This document shows positions 28,091-37,385 of a stretch of 64,000 nucleotides of DNA, in pieces (within the stretch, counting starts at the first letter, position 1; every line of letters starts with the position of its first letter). The notes under the pieces are model-generated. The model saw only the letters and a program-made list of their open reading frames with translations. It was not told the DNA's origin and searched no databases. Both the position numbers and the translations under genes were made by a program. Source of the stretch: Bacteroidota bacterium (GTDB lineage Bacteria; Bacteroidota; Bacteroidia; Chitinophagales; Chitinophagaceae); NCBI GenBank assembly GCA_018267725.1, contig JAFDXY010000015.1:157733-221732 (forward strand), in the 5' to 3' direction.

Positions 28091-29363
28091 TTGTTGCTAA
28101 AAATTTTTCATATATTTTTCTCCATTCAATCCATTCTGGTTGTTCGGTTAAAAAATGATTGTGAAATAAAGTAATAAAAGTTCCTTCAACATATTTAATT
28201 ATTTCATAATGCTGTAACAATTCGTTATATGCTTGTTGCGGAGAATTTTTTTGATGAAAGAATGAAGTTGCATCCATAAAACTAAAAGGATGAATTTGTA
28301 ATACTGTTATTTCATTCTTCTCAACATCAAACCAAAAAAATGATTTGCTTGTGGCTGCTCTAAATCCGTTTATACTTGCAAAAGCCATTGAGTAATCATT
28401 TGCAAACCCTTTCTGTGTAAGTGTTCTATAAGTTTGTGGAATAGTAAGTTTTAAATAATGATTGCGTGAAACAGTTATTGTTTTTTGAATAATATTTGAT
28501 AACATATTTTTTTCTGCAACTAATAATTCTCCGTTTTCATCTTCACTACTTTTATAAGAAGGATGCAAGCCAACTAAATATTTTTCAGATAATTGTTTGT
28601 ATAATTTTTTTATTGCTTTTGATGATGCCAATACATTAACATCATACTTGCTTTTATTTAATAGTTTTAGTAAAAAATAAATAGGTTGCAATTTGTGTTT
28701 TTCATGTAATTCATCTAACCAATTAAAAACATCAAAAGAATCTTTTTTCCTTCCGCTAAAAACATTTCCTTGTTCAATTACTTTATTAAAATTTCCTTTG
28801 AATAATTCTTTATAAAATAAAAAAACATTTTTTATAATAGAATGATGCAAGTATTGGTAAGCAATATCAACATCGTAAGTAGGTATGAACGTGAATTGTG
28901 AATTGTGAATTGTAAGCTGCGAAAATTTTTCTTTCAATTTTTTCAACCATAAATCAACTAAAGGCAAATGCAAAAAATTATTTTTATATGCAATACTATT
29001 GGTGTAATTGTATCTTTTATGTTCATCTTTTTCGCATGGCAAATATTCTTCATATCTGCTAATTAAAAAAAACGATGCAGCCAATACATCAAAAGGTATT
29101 GTTCCTTCAGTTTTAAAAAATACGGTTAATTCATTCCACTTAAAACAATTAATAATTTGCGGTTGAATATTTGTTTGAAATAATAAAGTGTGTGGTGTAA
29201 TCCATAACTCATCATCTATTATTTTTTGAGATGAATAATTTATTTTGAATGACGTTGAAGCTTTGTATAGATGAATATTATCGGTTAAAACAACATCGGC
29301 TTCAAACAATGTATTTACAATGTATTGAAGCCGTTTGGTAATATGTGTTGAAAAAATAATCAA
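28080..29363 (-). CDS. DUF7033 polysaccharide-deacetylase-like protein
   Basis: 427 aa, no signal peptide. An N-terminal DUF7033 region (about 1-140: FEADVVLTDNIHLY, IPFDVLAASFFLISRYEEYL) and a deacetylase-type barrel with FIPTYDVDIAY (metal Asp pair), LHPSYKSSEDE, and C-terminal HPFSFMDATSF. The family occurs in Bacteroidota near envelope polysaccharide genes and is thought to act on glycans; the substrate is unknown. An 8-nt tandem repeat encodes the residues LTIHNSQFTF just before the first metal motif. It is 10 nt downstream of lutB. Confidence 0.8.
   Translation of the reverse strand: MIIFSTHITKRLQYIVNTLFEADVVLTDNIHLYKASTSFKINYSSQKIIDDELWITPHTLLFQTNIQPQIINCFKWNELTVFFKTEGTIPFDVLAASFFLISRYEEYLPCEKDEHKRYNYTNSIAYKNNFLHLPLVDLWLKKLKEKFSQLTIHNSQFTFIPTYDVDIAYQYLHHSIIKNVFLFYKELFKGNFNKVIEQGNVFSGRKKDSFDVFNWLDELHEKHKLQPIYFLLKLLNKSKYDVNVLASSKAIKKLYKQLSEKYLVGLHPSYKSSEDENGELLVAEKNMLSNIIQKTITVSRNHYLKLTIPQTYRTLTQKGFANDYSMAFASINGFRAATSKSFFWFDVEKNEITVLQIHPFSFMDATSFFHQKNSPQQAYNELLQHYEIIKYVEGTFITLFHNHFLTEQPEWIEWRKIYEKFLATINV
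28891..28913. repeat. Short tandem repeat, 8-nt unit, in the DUF7033 gene
   Basis: Nearly three copies of GTGAATTG in a row. The 8-nt period is out of phase with codons, so gain or loss of one unit would shift the frame. It lies between a lysine-rich helix and the conserved FIPTYD strand. Confidence 0.7.
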
Positions 29364-29373
29364 TCAACAAGCA

Positions 29374-30741
29374 TTAATTTTTTTCTTGCCACATTTGGTT
29401 AAATGTTTTTTGGCTAAAGTTTAAGTTGGCTCTATGTGTTGCCCATCCTTTAAAAACATTATTTACAATAAAGTTTTTCATTTTACCATTACCCATGTTC
29501 ATCATTTTTCTGTTAAGGCTTGCTGTTTTCCATGCCTTCCATGCAATGCGTTCTGCTAAAGTGCTATCGCCTTCTGTAACAGCCTCATGTCTGTTTTCTA
29601 AAAGTAATTCATGCAAATTAATTCTTACCGGACAAACTTCTGTGCAATTACCACAAAGAGATGATGCATAACTTAAATGTTTATATTCATTCATACCACG
29701 CAAATGCGGTGTAATTACTTTACCAATAGGCCCACTATAAGTTGTGCCATAACTATGCCCGCCAATATTTTTATAAACAGGGCAAGCATTTAAACAGGCA
29801 CCACAACGTATGCAATACAAAGCCTCACGTACGGTTGTGTTGGCTAACAAATTTGTTCTTCCGTTATCTAATAATATTACATACATATCTTCGGGACCAT
29901 CTGTTTCTGTTGCTTGTTTAGGACCTAAAACAATAGTGTTGTATGATGTTATTTGTTGGCCCGTTCCGTAAGTTGACAATAGTGGCCAAAACAAAGCTAA
30001 ATCATTAATTGATGGAAGTACTTTTTCTATTCCTACAATTGCAATATGTGTTTTAGGCCACGCACAACTTAACCTTGCATTGCCTTCATTTTCTGTAATA
30101 GCAATTCCACCAACATCGCATAAAATAAAATTAGCCCCTGTAACACCAACTTCTGCTTGTATATATTTTTCTCGTAATGTTTTACGTGCAACCAATGTTA
30201 ATTCTTCGGGTGTTAATCCGCCGGGTACTCCTAATTTATCGGCAAACAAACGTGCAATATCTTCTTTGCTTTTGTGCATAGCAGGTGTAACAATATGGTA
30301 AGGTGGTTCATTATCTAATTGTTGTATGTATTCACCCAAATCTGTTTCAATACTTTCAATTCCTTGTTGTTCTAAGTAATGGTTTAAATGAATTTCTTCT
30401 GTAACCATACTTTTACTTTTTACCAAGGTTTTGCAATTTCTTTCTTTGCATATTTTACCAACTGCTGCTAATGCTTGTTCTTCGTTTTCTGCCCAAATAA
30501 CTTTTGCTCCGCGAGCTGTAATTAATTTTTCAAACTGTTCTAAATTTTTATCTAAATTTTCTATGGCACGCCATTTTGCATTTTTTGCACGCTCTCTTGC
30601 AAGCATAACATTACCAAACTGTTGTTTGCCCAAAGGCACGGCAGCATTGTATTTGGAAATATTAAAGTTTATTTTTCTGCGATGGTCTAAATCGCCGGCT
30701 TTAATGGTGCTTTTTGCTATAAAAGTTGATGCGTTACTCAT
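29374..30741 (-). CDS. lutB: LutB-type iron-sulfur lactate-utilisation protein
   Basis: 455 aa. N-terminal LUD domain (about 60-300: ENEEQALAAVGKICKERNC, KSKSMVTEEIHLN, GANFILCDVGGIAITENEGNARL) and a C-terminal ferredoxin-like part with two [4Fe-4S] motifs, CIRCGACLNACPV and CGNCTEVCPV. LutA, LutB and LutC together oxidise L-lactate. Neither lutA nor lutC is adjacent here; the neighbours are DUF7033 and DUF3109 genes. Assignment to the family is secure, the lactate role less so. Confidence 0.88.
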   Translation of the reverse strand: MSNASTFIAKSTIKAGDLDHRRKINFNISKYNAAVPLGKQQFGNVMLARERAKNAKWRAIENLDKNLEQFEKLITARGAKVIWAENEEQALAAVGKICKERNCKTLVKSKSMVTEEIHLNHYLEQQGIESIETDLGEYIQQLDNEPPYHIVTPAMHKSKEDIARLFADKLGVPGGLTPEELTLVARKTLREKYIQAEVGVTGANFILCDVGGIAITENEGNARLSCAWPKTHIAIVGIEKVLPSINDLALFWPLLSTYGTGQQITSYNTIVLGPKQATETDGPEDMYVILLDNGRTNLLANTTVREALYCIRCGACLNACPVYKNIGGHSYGTTYSGPIGKVITPHLRGMNEYKHLSYASSLCGNCTEVCPVRINLHELLLENRHEAVTEGDSTLAERIAWKAWKTASLNRKMMNMGNGKMKNFIVNNVFKGWATHRANLNFSQKTFNQMWQEKN

Positions 30742-30808
30742 AATTTAATAATGAAACTATGATTGTAAAAATTATATTAATTTATTTTTAAATTTATATA
30801 CTACGTTC

Positions 30809-31396
30809 TTATTTAGTTTCTTTTATATGCTTTGCGGTTGCTTCTAATGTTTCGTAAAATGCTTCTCCGTATTTTCTTATTAAAGCTTCTTTTAAAAAAA
30901 CATAAGCAGGCATTTTTAATTTTTTACCTAAGCTGCACGCTGCTTTGCATAAATCTTCTCTTGGTTCATAGTTTACAAATTCTAAATCTTTTGTTTGTTT
31001 ACTTTTTGAAATTTTTATAGGAAATAAATGGCAACTGATTGGTTTTTTCCATTGTGTTTTTCCTTCGTTATAAGCTTGTTCAAATGCACATAGTATAACT
31101 CCTTTGCTATCTCTATAACCATAAGCACAAATGCCGCCGTTAATGGTTGGAGTAACCCATCCAAATTCTTTATCGTAAACGTATTTGCCTTGTTTTTCAG
31201 TTTCTTTTATTCCTTCATCCGTCATATAAGGTTTAACGGTTTCGTAATATTTTAAAACCAAATCTAATTCTTCGGTTGATAGTGGTGCACCAGCATCTCC
31301 ATCTTCACAACAAGCTCCTTTGCATTTGCTTAAATCGCAAACAAATTGTTCTTCAATTACTTCGTTGCTTATTAATGTATTATCTATAGAAATCAT
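30809..31396 (-). CDS. DUF3109 family cysteine-cluster protein
   Basis: 195 aa. N-terminal cysteine cluster CDLSKCKGACCEDGDAGAPL followed later by GGICAYGY, GVILCAFEQAY, KPISCHLFPI and CKAACSLG. The pattern resembles zinc- or iron-sulfur-binding YkgJ-like proteins. Function is unknown. It follows gldD by 22 nt in the same direction, a common order in Bacteroidota (gldD then this family), so co-transcription is likely. Confidence 0.85.
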   Translation of the reverse strand: MISIDNTLISNEVIEEQFVCDLSKCKGACCEDGDAGAPLSTEELDLVLKYYETVKPYMTDEGIKETEKQGKYVYDKEFGWVTPTINGGICAYGYRDSKGVILCAFEQAYNEGKTQWKKPISCHLFPIKISKSKQTKDLEFVNYEPREDLCKAACSLGKKLKMPAYVFLKEALIRKYGEAFYETLEATAKHIKETK

Positions 31397-31418
31397 ATTG
31401 CAAAGCTATTAGCAAAAT

Positions 31419-32159
31419 TTAATTCTTCCACTTAAATGTGTTTATTAAGTGTTGCATATCTTCTTTTAAAAAATTATTTACTGGTTTTAAAGAATCTTCA
31501 TTAGGCGTTGCATCAAAATATAAAGCACCGCGTAAAAAATGTTTAACAGAATCGGTTAATAAAAATTGATTAGCAGTTGCTGCATTGCCTCCAATTTTAA
31601 ATGCCGTACCATGAATATTATTTATGGTTGTAAAAACACTGTCATTAATAGAAGTGGCGTTACTGCTGTGTTTGTAAGTTAATTGATAAGAATCGTTTAA
31701 CAAATGCTGAAAAGTATTTATGGCAAAACTATCAACATATTGACCTGCTTTATTTTTACCTTTATAAGTAGCTTTACCACCAATTATATTATAACTAATA
31801 TATATTCTTCCGTTAAATTGAGGAAAGTCAATATTTATCCACCAAGGGTTTTCGGGGCTTTCTCCAAAAAAGCTTGAATCTTTTACCACATTGGCATACA
31901 TAGGGTATTCAAAAGTGTAAGGATATCCTTCTTTATTAAAAACTTGATATTTTTTTTGTGGAAACGGTATATTAAAATAACCTTTTGGTTTGGCTGTAAA
32001 AGGGCTATTGCATGAAATGAAGGAGATAGGAGATAGGAAATAGAAAATGAAAAACAATTTTAAAACAAGGTTGTTTTTAAAAAAAAAATTACCGCATAAA
32101 AACTTCCTTCTATTTTTTATATTCGGTATTCTATATTCTGTTTTTTGCATTCTCTTCAT
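31419..32159 (-). CDS. gldD: Gliding motility lipoprotein GldD
   Basis: 246 aa. After a lipoprotein signal with lipobox SFISC (near residue 50) come the GldD signatures KPKGYFNIPFPQKKYQ, PYTFEYPMYA, NPWWINIDFPQFNGRIYISY and RGALYFDATPNEDSL. GldD is required for gliding and T9SS function. It lies 3 nt after gldE, the usual pair. The first 35 residues (TEYRIPNIKNRRKFLCGNFF) are unusually long and are encoded by low-complexity repeats, giving a long n-region; a downstream in-frame start would shorten it, but no obvious ATG lies near. Confidence 0.88.
   Translation of the reverse strand: MKRMQKTEYRIPNIKNRRKFLCGNFFFKNNLVLKLFFIFYFLSPISFISCNSPFTAKPKGYFNIPFPQKKYQVFNKEGYPYTFEYPMYANVVKDSSFFGESPENPWWINIDFPQFNGRIYISYNIIGGKATYKGKNKAGQYVDSFAINTFQHLLNDSYQLTYKHSSNATSINDSVFTTINNIHGTAFKIGGNAATANQFLLTDSVKHFLRGALYFDATPNEDSLKPVNNFLKEDMQHLINTFKWKN
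31995..32155. repeat. Low-complexity dispersed repeats in gldD signal region
   Basis: Two simple-word tracts flank the hydrophobic core: GGAGATAGGAGATAGGAAAT on the left (about 32020-32040) and ATTCGGTATTCTATATTCTG on the right (about 32121-32140). They code for the hydrophobic core and the n-region of the lipoprotein signal. Confidence 0.55.
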
Positions 32160-32162
32160 TAT

Positions 32163-33488
32163 CTATTCTTCTGTTTGCGGTTTAATAGTTACTTTAATTT
32201 TATTAATGCGTGTGCGTTCTACATCTAATACAGTAAATTCAAAATCTCCAATAGAAATAATTTCATTTACTTCCGGAATTTTTCCTGCAATTTCTAAAAC
32301 CAATCCTGCTAACGAATCGCTTTCTCCTTTAACTGTATCAAACGTATCTGTATTTAAACTCATTATTTTGCATACATCATTAATCATTGTTCTTCCTTCA
32401 AATACATAATTGTTATCGTCAATTTTTTTAAATCCTAATTCTTCTTCATCAAACTCATCTTTAATATCTCCAATTACTTCTTCTAAAATATCTTCTAATG
32501 TTATAATTCCGCTTGTTCCGCCAAATTCATCTACTACAAATGCAAAGTGAATATGTTTGTTTTGAAATTCTCTTAATAAATCTTCAATCATTTTTTGTTC
32601 GTGAACAAAGTAAGGTGGGCGAATTAATGAATGCCAATTAAAAGAATTGTTTTCGTTTATAAACGGAATTAAATCTTTTGTGTGTAATAAACCTTTTATA
32701 TCATCTAAATCTTCAGAATAAACCGGAATACGACTATAATGCAATTCTTTTACTTGTGTTAGTACTTCATTGTAGGTAGCGTTATAATCTATTCCGTGTA
32801 CATCTAATCTTGCTTTCATTATTTGTTTGGCAGTAATATCTCCAAAAGATAAAATTCCTTTTAATATATTTTTTTCGTTTTCGTTAGAGCCGTTATCTGT
32901 AATATCAATTGCATGATACAGTTCTTCATTAGTTATGGCATTGCCCGATTTTTTTGATAATTTTCTTTCAATTACATCGCTATAAGTTACAAGGCTTTTA
33001 CTCATTCCTTTAAAAAGATATTGTAAAAAATCTACTAAGGGTCCCATTTCTTTTGCAAAACGAATATTGTTTTGTGTTGCCAATACTTTGGGCATTACTT
33101 CTGCAAATAAAACAAGTAAAGATGTTACAGCAATTACTTTAATTATAAACTCAACCCATGTAAAACTTGCAGCAAAAGCAAATAGGTCATCAATTAATAT
33201 ATTAGAAATAATAATAATAGCTATATTAATAAAACTATTGGCAATTAATAAAGAGCCTAATAAAATTTTGGGTTCTTCTAACAAACGCAAAATTCTTTTA
33301 TAAGGTTGTTGCTGTTTGGTTTTTATTAAATTAATATCTTTATAAGTAAGTGAGAAAAATGCTACTTCGGCTCCGCTTACTACAAACGAAGAGAATAACA
33401 AACCTAATAATAGCACAAACAAAATTGTAGTACCTTGTGGGTTAATGGTTGCTGTAATAGCATTAAGCAATACCGAGTGATAATCCAA
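32163..33488 (-). CDS. gldE: Gliding motility-associated protein GldE (CNNM/CorC-like)
   Basis: 441 aa. N-terminal CNNM/DUF21 domain with about four TM segments (TILFVLLLGLLFSSFVVSGAE, LLGSLLIANSFINIAI), two CBS domains (about 210-330, MKARLDVHGID, SRIPVYSEDLDDIKGLLHTKD, FAFVVDEFGGTSGIITLEDILEEVIGDI), and a C-terminal CorC transporter-associated domain. GldE supports GldD in gliding. The 3-nt gap to gldD and the upstream ssb reproduce the conserved ssb-gldE-gldD order. Confidence 0.9.
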   Translation of the reverse strand: MDYHSVLLNAITATINPQGTTILFVLLLGLLFSSFVVSGAEVAFFSLTYKDINLIKTKQQQPYKRILRLLEEPKILLGSLLIANSFINIAIIIISNILIDDLFAFAASFTWVEFIIKVIAVTSLLVLFAEVMPKVLATQNNIRFAKEMGPLVDFLQYLFKGMSKSLVTYSDVIERKLSKKSGNAITNEELYHAIDITDNGSNENEKNILKGILSFGDITAKQIMKARLDVHGIDYNATYNEVLTQVKELHYSRIPVYSEDLDDIKGLLHTKDLIPFINENNSFNWHSLIRPPYFVHEQKMIEDLLREFQNKHIHFAFVVDEFGGTSGIITLEDILEEVIGDIKDEFDEEELGFKKIDDNNYVFEGRTMINDVCKIMSLNTDTFDTVKGESDSLAGLVLEIAGKIPEVNEIISIGDFEFTVLDVERTRINKIKVTIKPQTEE

Positions 33489-33558
33489 CTGGAAAAAATT
33501 TAGTTAACAATAGCAATTTTATTGCTTATTTAATTCAAATGTATTTTAAAACTTGTAA

Positions 33559-33978
33559 TTAAAAAGGAAGAGTTTCACTTGAATCGGTTATAGGTGGAAT
33601 ATCTCCGCTAAATCCTTCAATATTATCTTGTGTTCCGTGCCCATCGCCTCTTTTATCTAACATAATTAAATTATCTCCAACAACTTCGGTAGCAAATTTT
33701 TTATTTCCTTCTTTATCTTCCCAACTTCTGGTACGTAAACGTCCTTCTATATATACAAGGCTTCCTTTGTGTAAAAATTTTTGTGCTAATTCTGCTAAAC
33801 CACGCCATAATACAAGTGTATGCCATTCTGTTTGTGAAACTAATTTTCCATTACGGTCTTTATAGGTTTCGGTAGTTGCCAACGGAAATTTTGCAACTGC
33901 AATATTGCCTTCTAAATATTGAACATCTGGATCTTTACCTAAATTACCAATTAGCATTACTTTATTTACGCCTCTCAT
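33559..33978 (-). CDS. ssb: Single-stranded DNA-binding protein
   Basis: 139 aa. OB fold at about 1-105: RGVNKVMLIGNLGKDPDVQY, ETEWHT-like QTEWHTLVLWRGLAELAQKFLHKGSLVYIEGRLRTRSW. The tail ends in ETLPF, the acidic tip that binds repair partners. The tail is short (about 30 aa), as in Bacteroidota. It precedes gldE. Confidence 0.95.
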   Translation of the reverse strand: MRGVNKVMLIGNLGKDPDVQYLEGNIAVAKFPLATTETYKDRNGKLVSQTEWHTLVLWRGLAELAQKFLHKGSLVYIEGRLRTRSWEDKEGNKKFATEVVGDNLIMLDKRGDGHGTQDNIEGFSGDIPPITDSSETLPF

Positions 33979-34357
33979 AGTAGCATAATTTTTTTTATTA
34001 AATAACTTAAGTTTTAAAGTTACTCTTTTTGTTTAAAAAAATAAAAACTATGGCAATTATTATTAAGGTAGTATTTAAGAGTAGTTTACAAAAACTGAAT
34101 TTTACTAATTAATTTTTGCTTTATCTATAAAATTTTTTAGTGCTGAGTTATGGTATTAATAGATGGAATAAAAATTAAATTTTCTCTTTTTAAGCCTTTA
34201 AATGGTCAAAATCATCAAATTTTCATCATGCTATTTTGCCGTTTATCCAATTTTAAATTTATTCTTTAAAAAGTATAAATCTCACAAAAGTCTTACGGGT
34301 ATTGAATTTTATGTGTTTATTGACTACTTTTTTCAACCAATTACTAAAATAAACTTG
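33979..34357. other. Gene-free stretch between divergent ssb and PadR operon
   Basis: Very AT-rich, with no frame, hairpin or repeat that I can support. It must hold the ssb promoter on the minus strand. Confidence 0.5.
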
Positions 34358-34398
34358 GTACTATGTGTTGCATAGTACTTAAAAACATCCCATCTTTG
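34358..34398 (+). promoter_or_regulatory. Palindromic operator and promoter of the PadR operon
   Basis: GTACTATG (34358-34365), TGTTG, CATAGTAC (34371-34378) is a perfect inverted repeat. A -7-like CATCTTTG (34391-34398; consensus TAnnTTTG) follows, with TTG at 34368-34370 inside the palindrome, 20 nt upstream, as -33. A repressor bound here would block the promoter, as expected for PadR autoregulation. Confidence 0.6.
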
Positions 34399-34457
34399 TG
34401 TTGTCAATGTAAAAAACAACAATAAAAAACATTACTTAAAACATTAAAATAAAAATC

Positions 34458-34643
34458 ATGAAAACTCAAAACACAAATTTTTTAAACAAATTAAATGTTC
34501 CCGAAATTTCTGAATTAACAGAAGTAACCGCCGAAACATTAGCTACAGAAATTAAAAACCATAACAAAATTTTTAGCTGTGCAGATTTATGGAACATTCA
34601 ACGCTCTGCAAAAGCAAGAGTTTTAAGAAGGCATTTAGCATAA
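34458..34643 (+). CDS. Small conserved-looking protein before PadR
   Basis: 61 aa. No TM or signal. It contains LNVPEISELTEVTAETLATE and a basic C-terminal helix WNIQRSAKARVLRRHL. Small proteins of this pattern are found in Bacteroidota at the front of PadR/PspC operons. The gene starts 60 nt after the promoter and ends 51 nt before the PadR gene. Function unknown. Confidence 0.65.
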   Translation: MKTQNTNFLNKLNVPEISELTEVTAETLATEIKNHNKIFSCADLWNIQRSAKARVLRRHLA

Positions 34644-34693
34644 ACAAAACGGAAGTACTGGTAACTTGATTTACTAAACGGAAAATTTTTACA

Positions 34694-35059
34694 ATGGATA
34701 TTCAAAATACACAAAGCCAAATGCGAAAAGGAGTTCTTGAATTTTGCATTTTAAGCATAATAAAAAAAGGAGAAGTGTACCCCAGTGATATTGTAGAGCA
34801 AATGAAAAAAGCTAACCTGCATATTTTAGAAGGCACTTTATACCCTTTGCTTACCAGATTAAAAAATGCAGGCTTACTAACTTACCGATGGGTTGAAAGC
34901 AACAGCGGGCCGCCACGAAAGTATTTTGTAATGACGGACACCGGATTAGCATTTTATGAAGAATTAGCAAGAACATGGAATGAACTTGCCGATGCCGTTA
35001 ATGCCATAACACAAACAAATAATAATTCAAATACCACAGAAAACCAAACCCAACTTTAA
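34694..35059 (+). CDS. PadR-family transcriptional regulator
   Basis: 121 aa. Winged helix with the PadR signature: RKGVLEFCILSIIKKGEVYPSDI, then LEGTLYPLLTRLKNAGLLTYRW (recognition helix) and the wing PRKYFVMTDTGLAFYEEL. The C-terminal helix for dimerisation is short. It probably represses the operon through the palindrome at 34358-34378. The PspC gene begins 19 nt after. Confidence 0.9.
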   Translation: MDIQNTQSQMRKGVLEFCILSIIKKGEVYPSDIVEQMKKANLHILEGTLYPLLTRLKNAGLLTYRWVESNSGPPRKYFVMTDTGLAFYEELARTWNELADAVNAITQTNNNSNTTENQTQL

Positions 35060-35078
35060 CCGAAACAAAAATAATTTT

Positions 35079-37313
35079 ATGAAAAAAGTTATTAATATAA
35101 ATTTTCAAGGAAGAGTGGTACCTATTGAAGAAAGTGCTTACGATATACTTAAAAAATATATTGAAAGTCTTAGAAACTTTTTTGCAAACGAAGAAGGAAG
35201 AGATGAAATTATTAATGATATTGAAGGACGCATTGCAGAATTGTTTGGAGAAACACTTAAAAAAGGAAGCACTTGCATTGCCGATGATGATGTAAATACA
35301 ATTATTACAAGCATTGGCCGCCCCGAAGATTTTGATGATGAAGAAGCAAACGTAAAATCTCAATTAGGCGGAGAAAAAAAGCAAACAGAAAACAATGCCA
35401 ACAGCAACACATCTTCTCAACAAACATATACCAACGAAGGAGATAAAAGATTGTATAGAGATGAAAACAATAAAGTAGTAGCAGGTGTGTGTAGCGGTAT
35501 TGCCAATCATTTTAATATAGACCCAACCATTATTCGCATTTTAGCTGTAATATTTTTTGGAGCAGTTTTTTTACCATACATAATATTATGGGTAGTAATA
35601 CCAAGTTCTGCTACAAAAGTTATAGGCTCACAACGCAAACGTCTTTTTAGAGATACCGAAGATAAAGTAATTGCTGGCGTATGTAGCGGTTTAGCTCAAT
35701 ACTTTCATGTAAGTGTTTGGGTTCCAAGGTTATTGTTTTTAATTCCCTTCTTTTCATTTGTATTAAATTTTGGAAGATGGCATTTTTGGAATTTTCCAGA
35801 TTTTATGAGAATATCATTCAGCCCCGGTTCTGCCTTTATTTATATAGTTCTTTGGTTGGTATTACCCGAAGCAAAAAGCACTGCCGATAAATTAGAAATG
35901 AAAGGAGAAAAAGTTGATTTAAACTCTATTAAAAATACTATTCAAAGTGATTTGGAAGGAATAGGAAGCAGAGCAAAAAAATGGGGAGAAGATTTATCTA
36001 AACAAGCTTCAGAAATGGGAAAAGATTTTTCTCAAAAAGCAAAACAATTTAGCACAGAAGCAACCGAAAAAGGAAAACAATTTGCAACAGAAGCTTCTGC
36101 CATTCCACGAAAACACGGCAGCCGAATAGGAGATTTTATAGTATTAATTTTTAAAATATTCTTTTATTTTATTTTTGGATGTATATTATTTGCTATTGTA
36201 TGTGCCTTATTTGCCGTAGGCGTAGTAGTAACCGGATTAATACCCGCATGGAGTTTTATAATTGCAGACGGATGGCAAACAATTTTAGCATGGGGCACAT
36301 TAGTATTATTTGTTTGGGTACCTGTAATTGGTATTGTTACTTGGATAATTAGAAAACTTGCCGGCAAAAAAAGAAATAGTAAAACATTAGGATTTGCATT
36401 TGGAAGTTTATGGACAGTAGGTTGGATTTGCATTATTCTTTTAATAGCATCACTTAGTAAAGATTTTGGATATAGAAATATTCCTTCAGAAGAAAATATT
36501 GTTTTAACCACTCCGGAAGTAAAACAATTAGAAGTAAAAACGGATAATATAAAATATTATGATGAAGAATGGTATCGCTTACAACCTTTTGCTTCTTTAG
36601 ATGAAGACACCGCTTATGTACGCAATGTTAGAATAAGAATTACAAAATCTAAAACAGATAGTTTTTCTGTTAAAATTGTAAAATTAGCTAACGGAAAAAA
36701 CAGAAATATTGCTAACAACAACGCTTCTAAAGTTGACTTTAATATTACACAAACAGATTCTGTATTAACCTTAGGAAAAGGAATTGCAATTAACAGAAAA
36801 GATAAATTTCGCAACCAACACGTCATTATAACTATTGCTGTTCCGGTTGGTAAAAAAATAAAATTAAACGATAATTTAGGATGGGATGATCGTGTATATG
36901 TTGGTTTTGGAAATAGTGATTGGAATTGGGATGATGAAGATGGTGTAGTTACAATCTGGCGTCATAATGTTTGGTATGTAATGAGTACCGAAGGAAAATT
37001 AAAACGTGTAGATAATATTGATGATAACGATAACAACAATACTAATAACACCGATGACAATGATGCAGAAAATAATGCAATAGAAAACTACAAAAAATCG
37101 AGGGAAGAAATTCAAAAACAAAGAGAACAAAAAATAAAAGAGTTGAATGAAATTGATAAACAACTCAACCAAACCGATAGTAGCAAATACCGTTATCAAC
37201 CTGCCAAACCACAAAAACCACAATCTAAACAAACAGCATTGCTTTCAATAAAAAAAATGAATATGAATTTTTTATTTATTGCACCAAACCTTTTGTTAGC
37301 AAGAGTTATATAA
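35079..37313 (+). CDS. PspC-domain membrane protein with two PspC domains
   Basis: 744 aa. N-terminal region (about 1-115) with EFEETIESLRN-like HTH-free helices and IGRPEDFDDEE, two PspC domains (about 125-178 KRLYRDENNKVVAGVCSGIA and about 190-270 KRLFRDTEDKVIAGVCSGLA), then an amphipathic helix rich in KQASEMGKDF/KQFSTEA repeats (about 290-335). Four or so TM segments follow (about 345-475), and a C-terminal soluble part ends in a charged coiled coil (KKSREEIQKQREQKIKEL). PspC proteins take part in envelope-stress responses. It belongs to the PadR operon. Confidence 0.85.
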   Translation: MKKVININFQGRVVPIEESAYDILKKYIESLRNFFANEEGRDEIINDIEGRIAELFGETLKKGSTCIADDDVNTIITSIGRPEDFDDEEANVKSQLGGEKKQTENNANSNTSSQQTYTNEGDKRLYRDENNKVVAGVCSGIANHFNIDPTIIRILAVIFFGAVFLPYIILWVVIPSSATKVIGSQRKRLFRDTEDKVIAGVCSGLAQYFHVSVWVPRLLFLIPFFSFVLNFGRWHFWNFPDFMRISFSPGSAFIYIVLWLVLPEAKSTADKLEMKGEKVDLNSIKNTIQSDLEGIGSRAKKWGEDLSKQASEMGKDFSQKAKQFSTEATEKGKQFATEASAIPRKHGSRIGDFIVLIFKIFFYFIFGCILFAIVCALFAVGVVVTGLIPAWSFIIADGWQTILAWGTLVLFVWVPVIGIVTWIIRKLAGKKRNSKTLGFAFGSLWTVGWICIILLIASLSKDFGYRNIPSEENIVLTTPEVKQLEVKTDNIKYYDEEWYRLQPFASLDEDTAYVRNVRIRITKSKTDSFSVKIVKLANGKNRNIANNNASKVDFNITQTDSVLTLGKGIAINRKDKFRNQHVIITIAVPVGKKIKLNDNLGWDDRVYVGFGNSDWNWDDEDGVVTIWRHNVWYVMSTEGKLKRVDNIDDNDNNNTNNTDDNDAENNAIENYKKSREEIQKQREQKIKELNEIDKQLNQTDSSKYRYQPAKPQKPQSKQTALLSIKKMNMNFLFIAPNLLLARVI

Positions 37314-37333
37314 ATAGTTGAAGTTGGGAATAT

Positions 37334-37367
37334 AAGTACCTTTTGTTGTTCTCAATAGAAGGTACTT
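37334..37367 (+). other. Hairpin between PspC and NTF2-like genes
   Basis: AAGTACCTT (37334-37342) pairs with AAGGTACTT (37359-37367), 9 bp. There is no T run after it, so it is at best a weak terminator. Confidence 0.4.
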
Positions 37368-37385
37368 CCCTTTAAAAAATTAATT

